Assembly (NCBI GenBank): GCA_037893245.1
Contig: JBAIAA010000783.1
Location: 434,001-498,000, forward strand
Direction: 5' to 3'
Length of the DNA: 64,000 nt
Origin: Crossaster papposus
Taxonomy: Eukaryota; Echinodermata; Asteroidea; Velatida; Solasteridae
Shown here: piece by piece, positions 21,771 through 35,280 of the stretch
Numbering within the stretch: the stretch's first letter is position 1
Layout: every line of letters starts with the position of its first letter
Translations under genes and position numbers: made by a program
The notes under the pieces: model-generated
The model's input: the letters and a program-made list of their open reading frames with translations, nothing else
What the model was told of the DNA's origin: nothing
Databases searched by the model: none

Positions 21771-24184
21771 TCGAGCAACTTTGTAACAATTATTTTAAAA
21801 AGCCTTGTTGTGATCAATTTTTGTACGAAAATTTATACTGCAGTTATAAAGACAAAATATCTCATCCCCGCTGGGTGTCGAACCCAGAACAATTGAATTA
21901 AAAGTCCAACTGATCCGTTGCGCCACGGGGACTGGAGAGACTTTGTAACAATTATTTTAAAAAGCCTTGTTGTGATGAATTGTTGTGAGAAAGTTTTACT
22001 GCAGTTATAAAGACAAAATATCTCATCCCCGCTGGGATTCGAACCCAGAACCTTTGAATTAGAAGTCAAACGCGCTGATCCGTTGCGCCAAAGGGACTGG
22101 AGAAATTGTGTAACAATTATTTTAAAAAGCCTTGTTGTGATCAATTCTTCTAAGAAAATTTATACTGCAGTTATAAAGACAAAGTATCTTATCCCCGCTG
22201 GGATTCGAACACAGAACCTTTGTATTAGAAGTCCAACGCGCTGATCCGTTGCGCCACGGGGACTAAAAAAACTTGGTAACAATTATTTTAAAAAGCCTTG
22301 CTGTGATCAATTCTTGTAAGAAAATGTATACAGCGGTTATAATGAGAAAATATCTCATCTCCGCTGGGATTCGAACCCAGAACCTTTGAATTAGAAGTCC
22401 AACGCACTGATCTGTTGCGCCACGGGGACTGGAGAAACTTTGTAACAATTACTTTAAAAAGCCTTGCTGTGATCAATTCTTGTAAGACAATGTATACAGC
22501 AGTTATAAAGACAAAATATTTAATACCCGCTTGGATTCGAACCCAGAACGTTTGAATTAGAAGTCCAACGCGCTGATCAGTTGCGCCACGGGGACTCGAG
22601 AAACTTTGTAACAATTATTTTAAAAAGGCTTGCTGTGATCAATTCTTGTAAGAAAATGTATACAGCAGTTATAAAGACAAAATATCTCATCCCCGCTTGG
22701 ATTCGAACCCAGAACCTTTGAATTAGAAGTCCAACGCGATGATCAGTTGCGCCACGGGGACTTGATAAACTTTGTAACAATTATTTAAAAAAGCCTTGTT
22801 GTGATCAATTCTTCTAAGAAAATTTATACTGCAGTTATAAAGACAAAATATCTCATCCCCGCTGGGATTCGAACCCAGAACCTTTGAATTAGAAGTCAAA
22901 CGCGCTGATCCGTTGCGCCAAAGGGACTGGAGAAATTGTGTAACAATTATTTTAAAAAGCCTTGTTGTGATCAATTCTTCTAAGAAAATTTATACTGCAG
23001 TTATAAAGACAAAGTATCTTATCCCCGCTGGGATTCGAACACAGAACCTTTGTATTAGAAGTCCAACGCGCTGATCTGTTGCGCCACGGGGACTGGAGAA
23101 ACGTTGTAACAATTATTTTAAAAAGCCTTGTTGTGATCAATTCTTGTAAAAAAATGTATACTGAAGTTATAAAGACAAAATATCTCATCCCCGCTAGGAT
23201 TCGAACCCACAACATTTGAATTAGAAGTCCAACGCCCTGATCCGTTGCGCCACGGGGACTGGAAAAACTGTGTAACATTTATTTTAAAAAGCCTTGTTGT
23301 GATCAATTCTTGTAAGAAAATTTATACTGCAGTTATAAAGACAAAAAAATCTCATCCCCGCTGGAATTCGAACACAGAACCTTTGAATTAGAAGTCCAAC
23401 GCGCTGATCCGTTGCGCCACCGGGGTGGAGAAACTTTGTAAAAAATTATTTTAAAAAGCCTTGTTGTGATCAATTCTTGTAAGACAATTTATACTGCAGT
23501 TATAAATACAAAAAAATTTCATCCCCGCTGGGATTCGAACCCAGAACCTTTGAATTAGAAGTCCAACGCGCTGATCCGTTGTGCCCCGGGACTGGATAAA
23601 CTTGGTAAGAAATTGTTTTAAAAAGCCTTGTTGTTATCAATTCTTGTCAGGAAATTTATACTGCAGTTATAAAGACAAAATATCTCATCCACGCTTTGAT
23701 TCGAACCCAAAACCTTTGAATTAGAAGTCCAACGCGCTGATCCGTTGCGCCACGGGGACTGGCGAAACTTTTTAACAATTATTATAAAAAGCCTTGTTGT
23801 GATGAATTCTTGTAAGAAAAATTTACTGCAGTTATAAAGACAAAATACCTCATCCCCGCTAGGATTCGAACCCAGAACATTTGAATTAGAAGTCCAACGC
23901 GCTGATCCGTTGCGCCACGGGGACTGGAAAAACTGTGTAACATTTTTTTTTAAAAGCCTTGTTGTGATCAATTCTTGTAAGAAAGTTTATACTGCAGTTA
24001 TAATGACAAAAAAATCTCATCCCCGCTGGGATTTGAACCCAGAACCTTTGAATTAGAAGTCCAACGCGCTGATTCGTTGCGCCACGGGGACTGTAGAAAC
24101 TTTGTAAGAAATTATTTTAAAAAGCCTTGTTGTGATCAATTCTTGTAAGAAAATTTATACTGCAGTTATAAAGACAAAATATCT

Positions 24185-24404
24185 CATCCCCGCTGGGAGA
24201 ACCTTTGAATTAGAAGTCCAACGCGCTGATCCGTTGCGCCACGGGGACTGTAGAAACTTTGTAACAATTATTTAAAAAAGCCTTGTTGTGATCAATTCTT
24301 GTAAGAAAATTTATACTGCAGTTATAAAGACAAAATATCTCATCCCCGCTGGGAGAACCTTTGAATTAGAAGTCCAACGCGCTGATCCGTTGCGCCACGG
24401 GGAC
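24185..24404 (-). pseudogene. Two tandem B-box-deleted units
   Basis: Units 24185-24248 and 24341-24404 lack the same 10 nt of the T arm, leaving GGTTCTCCCAGC on the sense strand. Both carry the CTACAG leader instead of CTCCAG, the marker of this deletion class. Confidence 0.85.
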
Positions 24405-27164
24405 TGTAGAAACTTTGTAACAATTATTTAAAAAAGCCTTGTTGTGATCAATTCTTGTAAGAAAATTTATACTGCAGTTATAAAGACAAAATATCTCATC
24501 CCCGCAAGGATTCGAACCCAGAACCTTTGAATTAGAATTCCAACGCGCTGATCCTTCGCGCAACGGGGACTGGAGAAACTTTGTAACAATTATTTTAAAA
24601 AGCCTTGTTGTGATCAATTCTTGTAAGAAAACATTTATACTGCAGTTATAAAGACAAAATATCTCATCCCCGCTGGGATTCGAATCCACAACTTTTGAAT
24701 TAGAAGTCCAATGCGCTGATCCGTTGCGCCACGGGAACTGGAGAAACTTTGTAACAATTATTTAAAAAAGCCTTGTTGTGATCAATTCTTGTAAGAAAAT
24801 TTATACTGCAGTTATAAAGACAAAATATCTCATCCCCGCTGGGATTGGGACCCAGAACCTTTGAATTAGAAGTCGAACGCGCTGATCCGTTGCGTCAAAG
24901 GGACTGGAGAAATTGTGTAACAATTATTTTAAAAAGCCTTGTTGTGATCAATTCTTGTAAGAAAACATTTATACTGCAGTTATAAAGACAAAATATCTCA
25001 TCCCCGCTGGGATTCGAATCCACAACTTTTGAATTAGAAGTCCAATGCGCTGATCCGTTGCGCCACGGGGACTGGAGAAACTTTGTAACAATTATTTAAA
25101 AAAGCCTTGTTGTGATCAATTCTTGTAAGAAAATTTATACTGCAGTTATAAAGACAAAAAATATCATCCCCGCTGGGATTCGAAACCAGAACCTTTGAAT
25201 TAGAAGTCCAACGCGATGATCAGTTGCGCCACGGGGACTCGATAAACTTTGTAACAATTATTTAAAAAAGCCTTGTTGTGATCAATTCTTCTAAGAAAAT
25301 TTATACTGCAGTTATAAAGACAAAATATCTCATCCCCGCTGGGATTCGAACCCAGAACCTTTGAATTAGAAGTCAAACGCGCTGATCCGTTGCGCCAAAG
25401 GGACTGGAGAAATTGTGTAACAATTATTTTAAAAAGCCTTGTTGTGATCAATTCTTGTAAGAAAACATTTATACTGCAGTTATAAAGACAAAGTATCTTA
25501 TCCCCGCTGGGATTCGAATCCACAACTTTTGAATTAGAAGTCCAATGCGCTGATCCGTTGCGCCACGGGGACTGGAGAAACTTTGTAACAATTATTTTAA
25601 AAAGCCTTGTTGTCATCAATTCTTGTAAGAATATTTATACTGCAGTTATACAGACAAAAAATATCATCCCCGCTGGGATTCGAACCCAGAACCTTTGAAT
25701 TAGAAGTCCAACGCGATGATCAGTTGCGCCACGGGGACTCGATAAACTTTGTAACAATTATTTAAAAAAGCCTTGTTGTGATCAATTCTTCTAAGAAAAA
25801 TTTATACTGCAGTTATAAAGACAAAATATCTCATCCCCGCTGGGATTCGAACCCAGAACCTTTGAATTAGAAGTCAAACGCGCTGATCCGTTGCGCCAAA
25901 GGGACTGGAGAAATTGTGTAACAATTATTTTAAAAAGCCTTGTTGTGATCAATTCTTCTAAGAAAATTTATACTGCAGTTATAAAGACAAAGTATCTTAT
26001 CCCCGCTGGGATTCGAACACAGAACCTTTGTATTAGAAGTCCAACGCGCTGATCTGTTGCGCCACGGGGACTGGAGAAACGTTGTAACAATTATTTTAAA
26101 AAGCCTTGTTGTGATCAATTCTTGTAAAAAAAAAGAAAACTGAAGTTATAAAGACAAAATATCTCATCCCCGCTAGGAATCGAACCCACAACATTTGAAT
26201 TAGAAGTCCAACGCCCTGATCCGTTGCGCCACGGGGACTGGAAAAACTGTGTAACATTTATTTTAAAAAGCCTTGTTGTGATCAATTCTTGTAAGAAAAT
26301 TTATACTGCAGTTATAAAGACAAAAAAATCTCATCCCCGCTGGAATTCGAACACAGAACCTTTGAATTAGAAGTCCAACGCGCTGATCCGTTGCGCCACC
26401 GGGACTGGAGAAACTTTGTAAAAAATTATTTTAAAAAGCCTTGTTGTGATGAATTCTTGTAAGACAATTTATACTGCAGTTATAAATACAAAAAAATCTC
26501 ATCCCCGCTGGGATTCGAACCCAGAACCTTTGAATTAGAAGTCCAACGCGCTGATCCGTTGTGCCCCGGGACTGGATAAACTTGGTAAGAAATTGTTTTA
26601 AAAAGCCTTGTTGTTATCAATTCTTGTCAGGAAATTTATACTGCAGTTATAAAGACAAAATATCTCATCCACGCTTTGATTCGAACCCAAAACCTTTGAA
26701 TTAGAAGTCCAACGCGCTGATCCGTTGCGCCACGGGGACTGGCGAAACTTTTTAACAATTATTATAAAAAGCCTTGTTGTGATGAATTCTTGTAAGAAAA
26801 ATTTACTGCAGTTATAAAGACAAAATACCTCATCCCCGCTAGGATTCGAACCCAGAACATTTGAATTAGAAGTCCAACGCGCTGATCCGTTGCGCCACGG
26901 GGACTGGAAAAACTGTGTAACATTTTTTTTTAAAAGCCTTGTTGTGATCAATTCTTGTAAGAAAGTTTATACTGCAGTTATAATGACAAAAAAATCTCAT
27001 CCCCGCTGGGATTTGAACCCAGAACCTTTGAATTAGAAGTCCAACGCGCTGATTCGTTGCGCCACGGGGACTGTAGAAACTTTGTAAGAAATTATTTTAA
27101 AAAGCCTTGTTGTGATCAATTCTTGTAAAAAAATTTATACTGCAGTTATAAAGACAAAATATCT

Positions 27165-27541
27165 CATCCCCGCTGGGAGAACCTTTGAATTAGAAGTCCA
27201 ACGCGCTGATCCGTTGCGCCACGGGGACTGTAGAAACTTTGTAAGAAATTATTTTAAAAAGCCTTGTTGTGATCAATTCTTGTAAAAAAATTTATACTGC
27301 AGTTATAAAGACAAAATATCTCATCCCCGCTGGGAGAACCTTTGAATTAGAAGTCCAACGCGCTGATCCGTTGCGCCACGGGGACTGTAGAAACTTTGTA
27401 ACAATTATTTAAAAAAGCCTTGTTGTGATCAATTCTTGTAAGAAAATTTATACTGCAGTTATAAAGACAAAATATCTCATCCCCGCTGGGAGAACCTTTG
27501 AATTAGAAGTCCAACGCGCTGATCCGTTGCGCCACGGGGAC
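27165..27541 (-). pseudogene. Three tandem B-box-deleted units
   Basis: Units 27165-27228, 27322-27385 and 27478-27541, all 64 nt with the CTACAG leader. The related run at 24185 has two, so one unit was gained or lost since the blocks diverged. Confidence 0.85.
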
Positions 27542-28963
27542 TGTAGAAACTTTGTAACAATTATTTAAAAAAGCCTTGTTGTGATCAATTCTTGTAAGAA
27601 AATTTATACTGCAGTTATAAAGACAAAATATCTCATCCCCGCAAGGATTCGAACCCAGAACCTTTGAATTAGAATTCCAACGCGCTGATCCTTCGAGCAA
27701 CGGGGACTGGAGAAACTTTGTAACAATTATTTTAAAAAGCCTTGTTGTGATCAATTCTTGTAAGAAAACATTTATACTGCAGTTATAAAGACAAAATATC
27801 TCATCCCCGCTGGGATTCGAATCCACAACTTTTGAATTAGAAGTCCAATGCGCTGATCCGTTGCGCCACGGGGACTGGAGAAACTTTGTAACAATTATTT
27901 AAAAAAGCCTTGTTGTGATCAATTCTTGTAAGAAAATTTATACTGCAGTTATAAAGACAAAATATCTCATCCCCGCTGGGATTGGGACCCAGAACCTTTG
28001 AATTAGAAGTCCAACGCGCTGATCCGTTGAGTCAAAGGGACTGGAGAAATTGTGTAACAATTATTTTAAAAAGCCTTGTTGTGATCAATTCTTCTAAGAA
28101 AATGTATACTGCAGTTATAAAGACAAAATATATCATCCCCGCTGGGATTCGAACCCAGAACCTTTGAATTAGAAGTCAAACGCGCTGATCCGTTGCGCCA
28201 AAGGGACTGGAGAAATTGTGTAACAATTATTTTAAAAAGCCTTGTTGTGATCAATTCTTCTAAGAAAATTTATACTGCAGTTATAAAGACAAAGTATCTT
28301 ATCCCCGCTGGGATTCGAACACAGAACCTTTGTATTAGAAGTCCAACGCGCTGATCCGTTGCGCCACGGGGACTGGAGAAACTTTGTAACAATTACTTTA
28401 AAAAGCCTTGCTGTGATCAATTCTTGTAAGAAAATGTATACAGCAGTTATAAAGACAAAATATTTAATCCCCGCTTGGATTCGATCCCAGAACGTTTGAA
28501 TTAGAAGTCCAACGCGCTGATCAGTTGCGCCCCGGGGACTCGATCAACTTTGTAACAATTATTTTAAAAAGCCTTGTTGTGATCAATTCTTCTAAGAAAA
28601 TTTATACTGCAGTTATAAAGACAAAGTATCTTATCCCCGCTGGGATTCGAACCCAGAACCTTTGAATTAGAAGTCCAACGAGCTGATGCGTTGCGCCACG
28701 GGGACTCGAGAAACTTTGTAACAATTATTTTAAAAAGGCTTGCTGTGATCAATTCTTGTAAGAAAATGTATACAGCAGTTATAAAGACAAAATATCTCAT
28801 CCCCGCTTGGATTGGAACCCAGAACCTTTGAATTAGAAGTCCAACGCGATGATCAGTTGCGCCACGGGGACTCGATAAACTTTGTAACAATTATTTAAAA
28901 AAGCCTTGTTGTGATCAATTCTTCTAAGAAAATTTATACTGCAGTTATAAAGACAAAATATCT

Positions 28964-29033
28964 CATCCCCGCTGGGATTCGAACCCAGAACAATTGAATT
29001 AAAAGTCCAACTGATCCGTTGCGCCACGGGGAC
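28964..29033 (-). pseudogene. Unit with D-stem deletion and TTT anticodon
   Basis: 70 nt long: the 3' strand of the D stem (GCGC) is deleted, so the D arm cannot form, and the anticodon is TTT. The same class occurs near 5218, 9686, 18568 and 21864; TCT versions with this deletion occur near 7420, 31657, 39040 and 43699. Confidence 0.7.
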
Positions 29034-29879
29034 TGGAGAGACTTTGTAACAATTATTTTAAAAAGCCTTGTTGTGATGAATTGTTGTGAGAAAGTTTTAC
29101 TGCAGTTATAAAGACAAAATATCTCATCCCCGCTGGGATTCGAACCCAGAACCTTTGAATTAGAAGTCAAACGCGCTGATCCGTTGCGCCAAAGGGACTG
29201 GAGAAATTGTGTAACAATTATTTTAAAAAGCCTTGTTGTGATCAATTCTTCTAAGAAAATTTATACTGCAGTTATAAAGACAAAGTATCTTATCCCCGCT
29301 GGGATTCGAACACATAACCTTTGTATTAGAAGTCCAACGCGCTGATCCGTTGCGCCACGGGGACTGGAAAAACTTGGTAACAATTATTTTAAAAAGCCTT
29401 GCTGTGATCAATTCTTGTAAGAAAATGTATACAGCGGTTATAATGAGAAAATATCTCATCTCCGCTGGGATTCGAACCCAGAACCTTTGAATTAGAAGTC
29501 CAACGCGCTGATCTGTTGCGCCACGGGGACTGAAGAAACTTTGTAACAATTATTTTAAAAAGCCTTGTTGTGATCAATTCTTCTAAGAAAATTTATACTG
29601 CAGTTATAAAGACAAAGTATCTTATCCCCGCTGGGATTCGAACCCAGAACCTTTGAATTAGAAGTCCAACGCGCTGATCCGTTGCGCCACAAGGACTGGA
29701 GAATCTTTGTAACAATTATTTTAAAAAGCCTTGCTGTGATTAAATCTTGTAAGAAAATGTATACAGCAGTTATAAAGACAAAATATCTCATCCCCGCTTG
29801 GATTCGAATCCAGAACATTTGAATTAGAAGTCCAACGCGCTGATCAGTTGCGCCACGGGGACTGGATAAACTTTGTAAC

Positions 29880-31377
29880 AATTATTTTAAAAAGCCTTGC
29901 TGTGATCAATTCTTGTAAGACAATTTATACTGCAGTTATAAATACAAAAAAATCTCATCCCCGCTGGGATTCGAACCCAGAACCTTTGAATTAGAAGTCC
30001 AACGCGCTGATCCGTTGTGCCCCGGGACTGGATAAACTTGGTAAGAAATTGTTTTAAAAAGCCTTGTTGTTATCAATTCTTGTCAGGAAATTTATACTGC
30101 AGTTATAAAGACAAAATATCTCATCCACGCTTTGATTCGAACCCAAAACCTTTGAATTAGAAGTCCAACGCGCTGATCCGTTGCGCCACGGGGACTGGCG
30201 AAACTTTTTAACAATTATTATAAAAAGCCTTGTTGTGATGAATTCTTGTAAGAAAAATTTACTGCAGTTATAAAGACAAAATACCTCATCCCCGCTAGGA
30301 TTCGAACCCAGAACATTTGAATTAGAAGTCCAACGCGCTGATCCGTTGCGCCACGGGGACTGGAAAAACTGTGTAACATTTTTTTTTAAAAGCCTTGTTG
30401 TGATCAATTCTTGTAAGAAAATTTATACTGCAGTTATAAAGACAAAGTATCTTATCCCCGCTGGGATTCGAATCCACAACTTTTGAATTAGAAGTCCAAT
30501 GCGCTGATCCGTTGCGCCACGGGGACTGGAGAAACTTTGTAACAATTATTTAAAAAAGCCTTGTTGTGATCAATTCTTGTAAGAAAATTTATACTGCAGT
30601 TATAAAGACAAAAAAATCTCATCCCCGCTGGAATTCGAACCCAGAACCTTTGAATTAGAAGTCCAACGCGCTGATCCGTTGCGCCACGGGGACTGTAGAA
30701 ACTTTGTAAGAAATTATTTTAAAAAGCCTTGTTGTGATCAATTCTTGTAAGGAAATTTATACTGCAGTTATAAAGACAAAATATCTCATCCCCGCTGGGA
30801 TTGGGACCCAGAACCTTTGAATTATAAGTCAAACGCGCTGATCCGTTGCGCCACGGGGACTGGAGGAACTTTGCAACAATTATTTTAAAAAGGCTGGCTG
30901 TGATCAATTCTTGTCTGAAAATGTATACAGCAGTTATAAAGACAAAATATCTCATCCCCGCTTGGATTCGAAGCCAGAACCTTTGAAGTAGAAGTCCAAC
31001 GCGCTGATCAGTTGCGCCCCGGGGACTCGATAAACTTTGTAACAATTATTTGAAAAAGCCTTGTTGTGATCAATTCTTCTAAGAAAATTTATACTGCAGT
31101 TATAAAGACAAAGTATCTTATCCCCGCTGGGATTCGAACCCAGAACCTTTGAATTAGAAGTCCAACGCGCTGATCCGTTGCGCCACAAGGACTGGAGAAT
31201 CTTTGTAACAATTATTTTAAAAAGCCTTGCTGTGATTAAATCTTGTAAGAAAATGTATACAGCAGTTATAAAGACAAAATGTCTCATCCCCGCTTGGATT
31301 CGAACCCAGAACATTTGAATTAGAAGTCCAACGCGCTGATCAGTTGCGCCACGGGGACTGGATAAGCTTTGTAACAA
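29880..31377 (-). repeat. Eight- to nine-unit block, paralogue 0 of the transposon target
   Basis: This block recurs at 33025-33932 plus 37012-37433 (interrupted by the transposon) and at 37434-38763. It has one extra unit relative to the others and contains the uninterrupted site CTCATCCCCG, with CAT at 30953-30955. Confidence 0.75.
30787..30860 (-). pseudogene. Unit with anticodon TAT and altered B box
   Basis: The anticodon (30826-30824) is TAT, and the T loop is TCCCAAT instead of TTCGAAT, which destroys the B box. The same unit recurs at 33764 and 38173. Confidence 0.75.
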
Positions 31378-33596
31378 TTATATTAAAAAGCCTTGCTGTG
31401 ATTAATTCTTGTAAGAAAATGTATACAGCAGTTATAAAGACAAAATATCTTATCCCCGCTTGGATTAGAACCCAGAACATTTGAATTAGAAGTCCAACGC
31501 GCTGATCAGTTGCGCCACGGGGACTCGATAAACTTTATAACAATTATTTTAAAAAGCCTTGTGATCAATTCTTGTAAGAAAATGTATACTGCAGTTATAA
31601 AGAAAAAATATCTCATCCCCGATGGGATTCGAACCCAGAAACTTTGTATTAGAAGTCAAACTGATCCGTTGTGCCACGGGGAGTGGAGAAACTTTGTAAC
31701 AATTATTTTAAAAAGCATTGTTGTGATGAATTGTTGTGAACAAGTTTTACTGCAGTTATAAAGACAAAATATCTCATCCCCGCTGGGATTCGAACCCAGA
31801 ACCTTTGAATTAGAATGCTAACGCGCTGATCCGTTGTGCCACGGGGACTGGAGAAACTGTGTAACATTTATTTTAAAAAGCCTTGTTGTGATCAATTCTT
31901 GTAAGAAAATTTATACTGCAGTTATAAAGAAAAAATATCTCATCCCCGTGGGATTCGAACCCAGAACCTTTGTATTAGAAGTCAAACTGATCCGTTGCGC
32001 CACAGGGACTGGAGAAACTTTGTAACAATTATTTTAAAAAGCCTTGTTGTGATGAATTCTTGTGAGAAAGTTTTACTGCAGTTATAAAGACAAAATATCT
32101 CATCCCCGCTGGGATTCGAACCCAGAACCTTTGAATTAGAAGTCAAACGCGCTGATCCGTTGCGCCAAAGACAGTGGAGAAATTGTGTAACAATTATTTT
32201 AAAAAGCCTTGTTGTGATCAATTCTTCTAAGAACATTAATACTGCAGTTATAAAGACAAAATATCTCATCCCCGCTGGGATTCGAACCCAGAACCTTTGA
32301 AATAGAAGTCAAACGCGCTGATCCGTTGCGCCAAAGGGACTGGAGAAATTGTGTAACAATTATTTTAAAAAGCCTTGTTGTGATCAATTCTTCTAAGAAA
32401 ATTTATACTGCAGTTATAAAGACAAAGTATCTTATCCCCGCTGGGATTCGAACACAGAACCTTTGTATTAGAAGTCCAACGCGCTGATCCGTTGCGCCAC
32501 GGGGACTGGAAAAACTTGGTAACAATTATTTTAAAAAGCCATGCTGTGATCAATTCTTGTAAGAAAATGTATACAGCGGTTATAATGAGAAAATATCTCA
32601 TCTCCGCTGGGATTCGAACCCAGAACCTTTGAATTAGAAGTCCAACGCGCTGATCTGTTGCGCCACGGGGACTGGAGAAACTTTGAAACAATTACTTTAA
32701 AAAGCCTTGCTGTGATCAATTCTTGTAAGAAAATGTATACAGCAGTTATAAAGACAAAATATTTAATCCCCGCTTGGATTCGAACCCAGAACGTTTGAAT
32801 TAGAAGTCCAACGCGCTAATCAGTTGCGCCCCGGGGACTCGATCAACTTTGTAACAATTATTTTAAAAAGCCTTGTTGTGATCAATTCTTCTAAGAAAAT
32901 TTATACTGCAGTTATAAAGACAAAGTATCTTATCCCCGCTGGGATTCGAACCCAGAACCTTTGAATTAGAAGTCCAACGCGCTGATCCGTTGCGCCACCG
33001 GGACTGGAGAAACTTTGTAAAAAAAATTTTTTTAAAGCCTTGTTGTGATCAATTCTTGTAAGACAATTTATACTGCAGTTATAAATACAAAAAAATCTCA
33101 TCCCCGCTGGGATTCGAACCCACAACCTTTGAATTAGAAGTCCAACGCGCTGATCCGTTGTGCCCCGGGACTGGATAAACTTGGTAAGAAATTGTTTTAA
33201 AAAGCCTTGTTGTTATCAATTCTTGTCAGGAAATTTATACTGCAGTTATAAAGACAAAATATCTCATCCACGCTTTGATTCGAACCCAAAACCTTTGAAT
33301 TAGAAGTCCAACGCGCTGATCCGTTGCGCCACGGGGACTGGCGAAACTTTTTAACAATTATTATAAAAAGCCTTGTTGTGATGAATTCTTGTAAGAAAAA
33401 TTTACTGCAGTTATAAAGACAAAATACCTCATCCCCGCTAGGATTCGAACCCAGAACATTTGAATTAGAAGTCCAACGCGCTGATCCGTTGCGCCACGGG
33501 GACTGGAAAAACTGTGTAACATTTTTTTTTTAAAGCCTTGTTGTGATCAATTCTTGTAAGAAAAGTTATACTGCAGTTATAAAGACAAAAAAATCT

Positions 33597-33670
33597 CATC
33601 CCCGCTGGGATTCGAACCCAGAACCTTTGAATTAGAAGTCCAACGCGCTGATCCGTTGCGCCACGGGGAC
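33597..33670 (-). tRNA. tRNA-Arg(UCU), exact consensus copy
   Basis: Consensus tRNA with a seven-T stop, two units from the transposon insertion. Its paralogue is at 38006. Confidence 0.9.
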
Positions 33671-33763
33671 TGTAGAAACTTTGTAAGAAATTATTTTAAA
33701 AAGCCTTGTTGTGATCAATTCTTGTAAGGAAATTTATACTGCAGTTATAAAGACAAAATATCT

Positions 33764-33837
33764 CATCCCCGCTGGGATTGGGACCCAGAACCTTTGAATT
33801 ATAAGTCAAACGCGCTGATCCGTTGCGCCACGGGGAC
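33764..33837 (-). pseudogene. Unit with anticodon TAT and altered B box, next to the transposon
   Basis: Same variant as 30787 (anticodon at 33803-33801). It is the last complete unit before the insertion. Confidence 0.75.
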
Positions 33838-33929
33838 TGGAGAAACTTTGTAACAATTATTTTAAAAAGGCTGGCTGTGATCAATTCTTGTCTGAAAATG
33901 TATACAGCAGTTATAAAGACAAAATATCT

Positions 33930-33932
33930 CAT
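33930..33932. other. Target-site duplication, left (CAT)
   Basis: CAT here and at 37009-37011 flank the element. Both empty paralogous sites (30953-30955 and 38339-38341) have a single CAT in the same context. Confidence 0.85.
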
Positions 33933-34100
33933 TAGTCCTGCAGATTACTACAATAATATTGCATTTAGTGATACAAGCACCAAAATTGGCACACATGCTC
34001 ATTTTGGGTCACTTTATACAAAAACCCCGTTAGCCAAATTAAAATCCAAGATGGCCGCCATTTTTGAAGATGGCCGCCAATGAAGGCCAAATATCACCGA
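33933..34100 (+). repeat. Transposon terminal inverted repeat, left
   Basis: Shares with the right end the blocks AATATTGCATTT, GATACAAGCACCAAAATTGG, GGGTCACT, CCCGTTAGCCAAATTAAAAT and GGCCGCCA, in the same order. Confidence 0.85.
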
Positions 34101-34380
34101 AATATTGATGTACGGATGGATAGAATGGCAATACAAGCACAAAACTTGGCATTCTGTTTGGTCTCCCTGTTGTTGGCATATCCAAAACAGTATATTAGGC
34201 ACTTGACAATTTAAGATGGCCGCCATTTTCCAAAATGGTCGCCACTGAATGGCTGGTAGTAGTGTTACCAAAGATCAAACAGTAATACAAGGACCAAAAT
34301 GGGCGTTTTGAATCCAATATTATGCTAAAATTGTCAACCACTTGGTAATTCAAGATGGCTATCATTTTTAAAGATGGCCG
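34048..34380. repeat. AAGATGGCCGCC palindromic motifs, left side
   Basis: Repeated near 34048-34079, 34212-34243 and 34352-34382, each as two close or opposed GATGGCCGCC/AAATGG elements. The GCCAT core resembles a YY1-type site, but the flanks deviate, so binding is only a possibility. Confidence 0.5.
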
Positions 34381-34710
34381 CCACAAGATGACTCAGCATA
34401 TATGTTACAAAAAGTGACACATAAATCGTAACATATCTGGTACAAAGACATACAACACACTCTAAAAACAGATTGGTTGAAAATAACCAATATATTGGTC
34501 GATTTCAACCAATCCAGTTGGTAGATATGTGGATAACCAAAATATTGGTTAAAATAACCAATCTGATATTGGTTACCTAGTCAATCCATATGCAATGTTG
34601 GTTAATTTAACCAATCCACAATGGACTCCAACCAATTTGTATTGGTAATTTGTCTTGGTTATAGCACTAACCAATACATAATAGTAGGGCTGCATATTCA
34701 TATTGGTTAA

Positions 34711-34826
34711 CACGCAACCAATTTGCATAACACCAACCAATACAATATTTAATTCAAAGGTTCCCACGCAACCAATTTGCATAACACCAACCAATACAAT
34801 ATTTAATTCAAAGGTTCCCACGCAAC
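34711..34826. repeat. 54-bp tandem duplication
   Basis: Two identical 54-bp copies start at 34711 and 34765 with CACGCAACCAATTTGC, followed by a partial third. Confidence 0.95.
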
Positions 34827-35100
34827 CAATTACATAACGTGGACAAATTACGTAATGAAATAATACCTTATTACTTATTACATATTGCAATCATGCATAC
34901 ATACAATAATAACCTATTCCTACATGTATTAGATATTAGCTACTGACCACGCATTCGCATTTTTGTATCACTGTGGAGACATGGCTTTGTTCTCGTGTAC
35001 AAAATGGTTAGAAAGTCGAGCACGTTTTTCAAAATGCTCCCATTTTAACCATATTTTTTTTCCTGGGTTGAAATTTCGACCCAATATACCCTATATTATA

Positions 35101-35140
35101 CCCTAACCCAAACACTAACCCTAACCCACATCCTAATCCT
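35101..35140. repeat. Short telomere-like CCCTAA run
   Basis: Degenerate CCCTAACCC / CTAACCCTAACCC over about 40 bp inside the transposon. It is too short and irregular to be a telomere remnant by itself. Confidence 0.4.
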
Positions 35141-35220
35141 AGTTTTTGAGTAATTTAAGTAAAATCCAAAAATCTAATTCGTGAAATTCCCAGTGGAGAC
35201 CTATTCATCTATAGAAATTT

Positions 35221-35280
35221 ACCCTCCGGAGACGTTTTGTCTCCATTGTACACATTGTGTTCATGTCTCCAGAGGGTACC
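35221..35280. repeat. Inverted repeat around GGAGAC
   Basis: ACCCTCCGGAGACG at the left faces GTCTCCAGAGGGTACC at the right, a stem of about 14 bp, with an extra GTCTCC inside the loop. Confidence 0.7.

Larger units (their letters stand above)
18815..22110 (-). repeat. Higher-order tandem duplication, copy 2 (3,296 bp)
   Basis: Direct repeat of 15519-18814. It ends where the spacer returns to a TTTTAAAAAGCC form at about 22121. Confidence 0.9.
2988..33932 (-). repeat. tRNA-Arg(UCU) tandem array, block 1 (minus strand)
   Basis: About 186 head-to-tail units by length, mean period about 166 bp. Each unit, read on the minus strand, has spacer, TTTTTAAAATAA, CTCCA, a 74-nt tRNA and then GAGATATTTTGTC. 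Units differ by substitutions and small indels. Units at 4976-13563 and 15519-22110 fall into long near-identical duplications. Most units keep A and B boxes; minority classes have lost the B box or part of the D stem or have another anticodon. I see no other gene within it. Confidence 0.95.
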
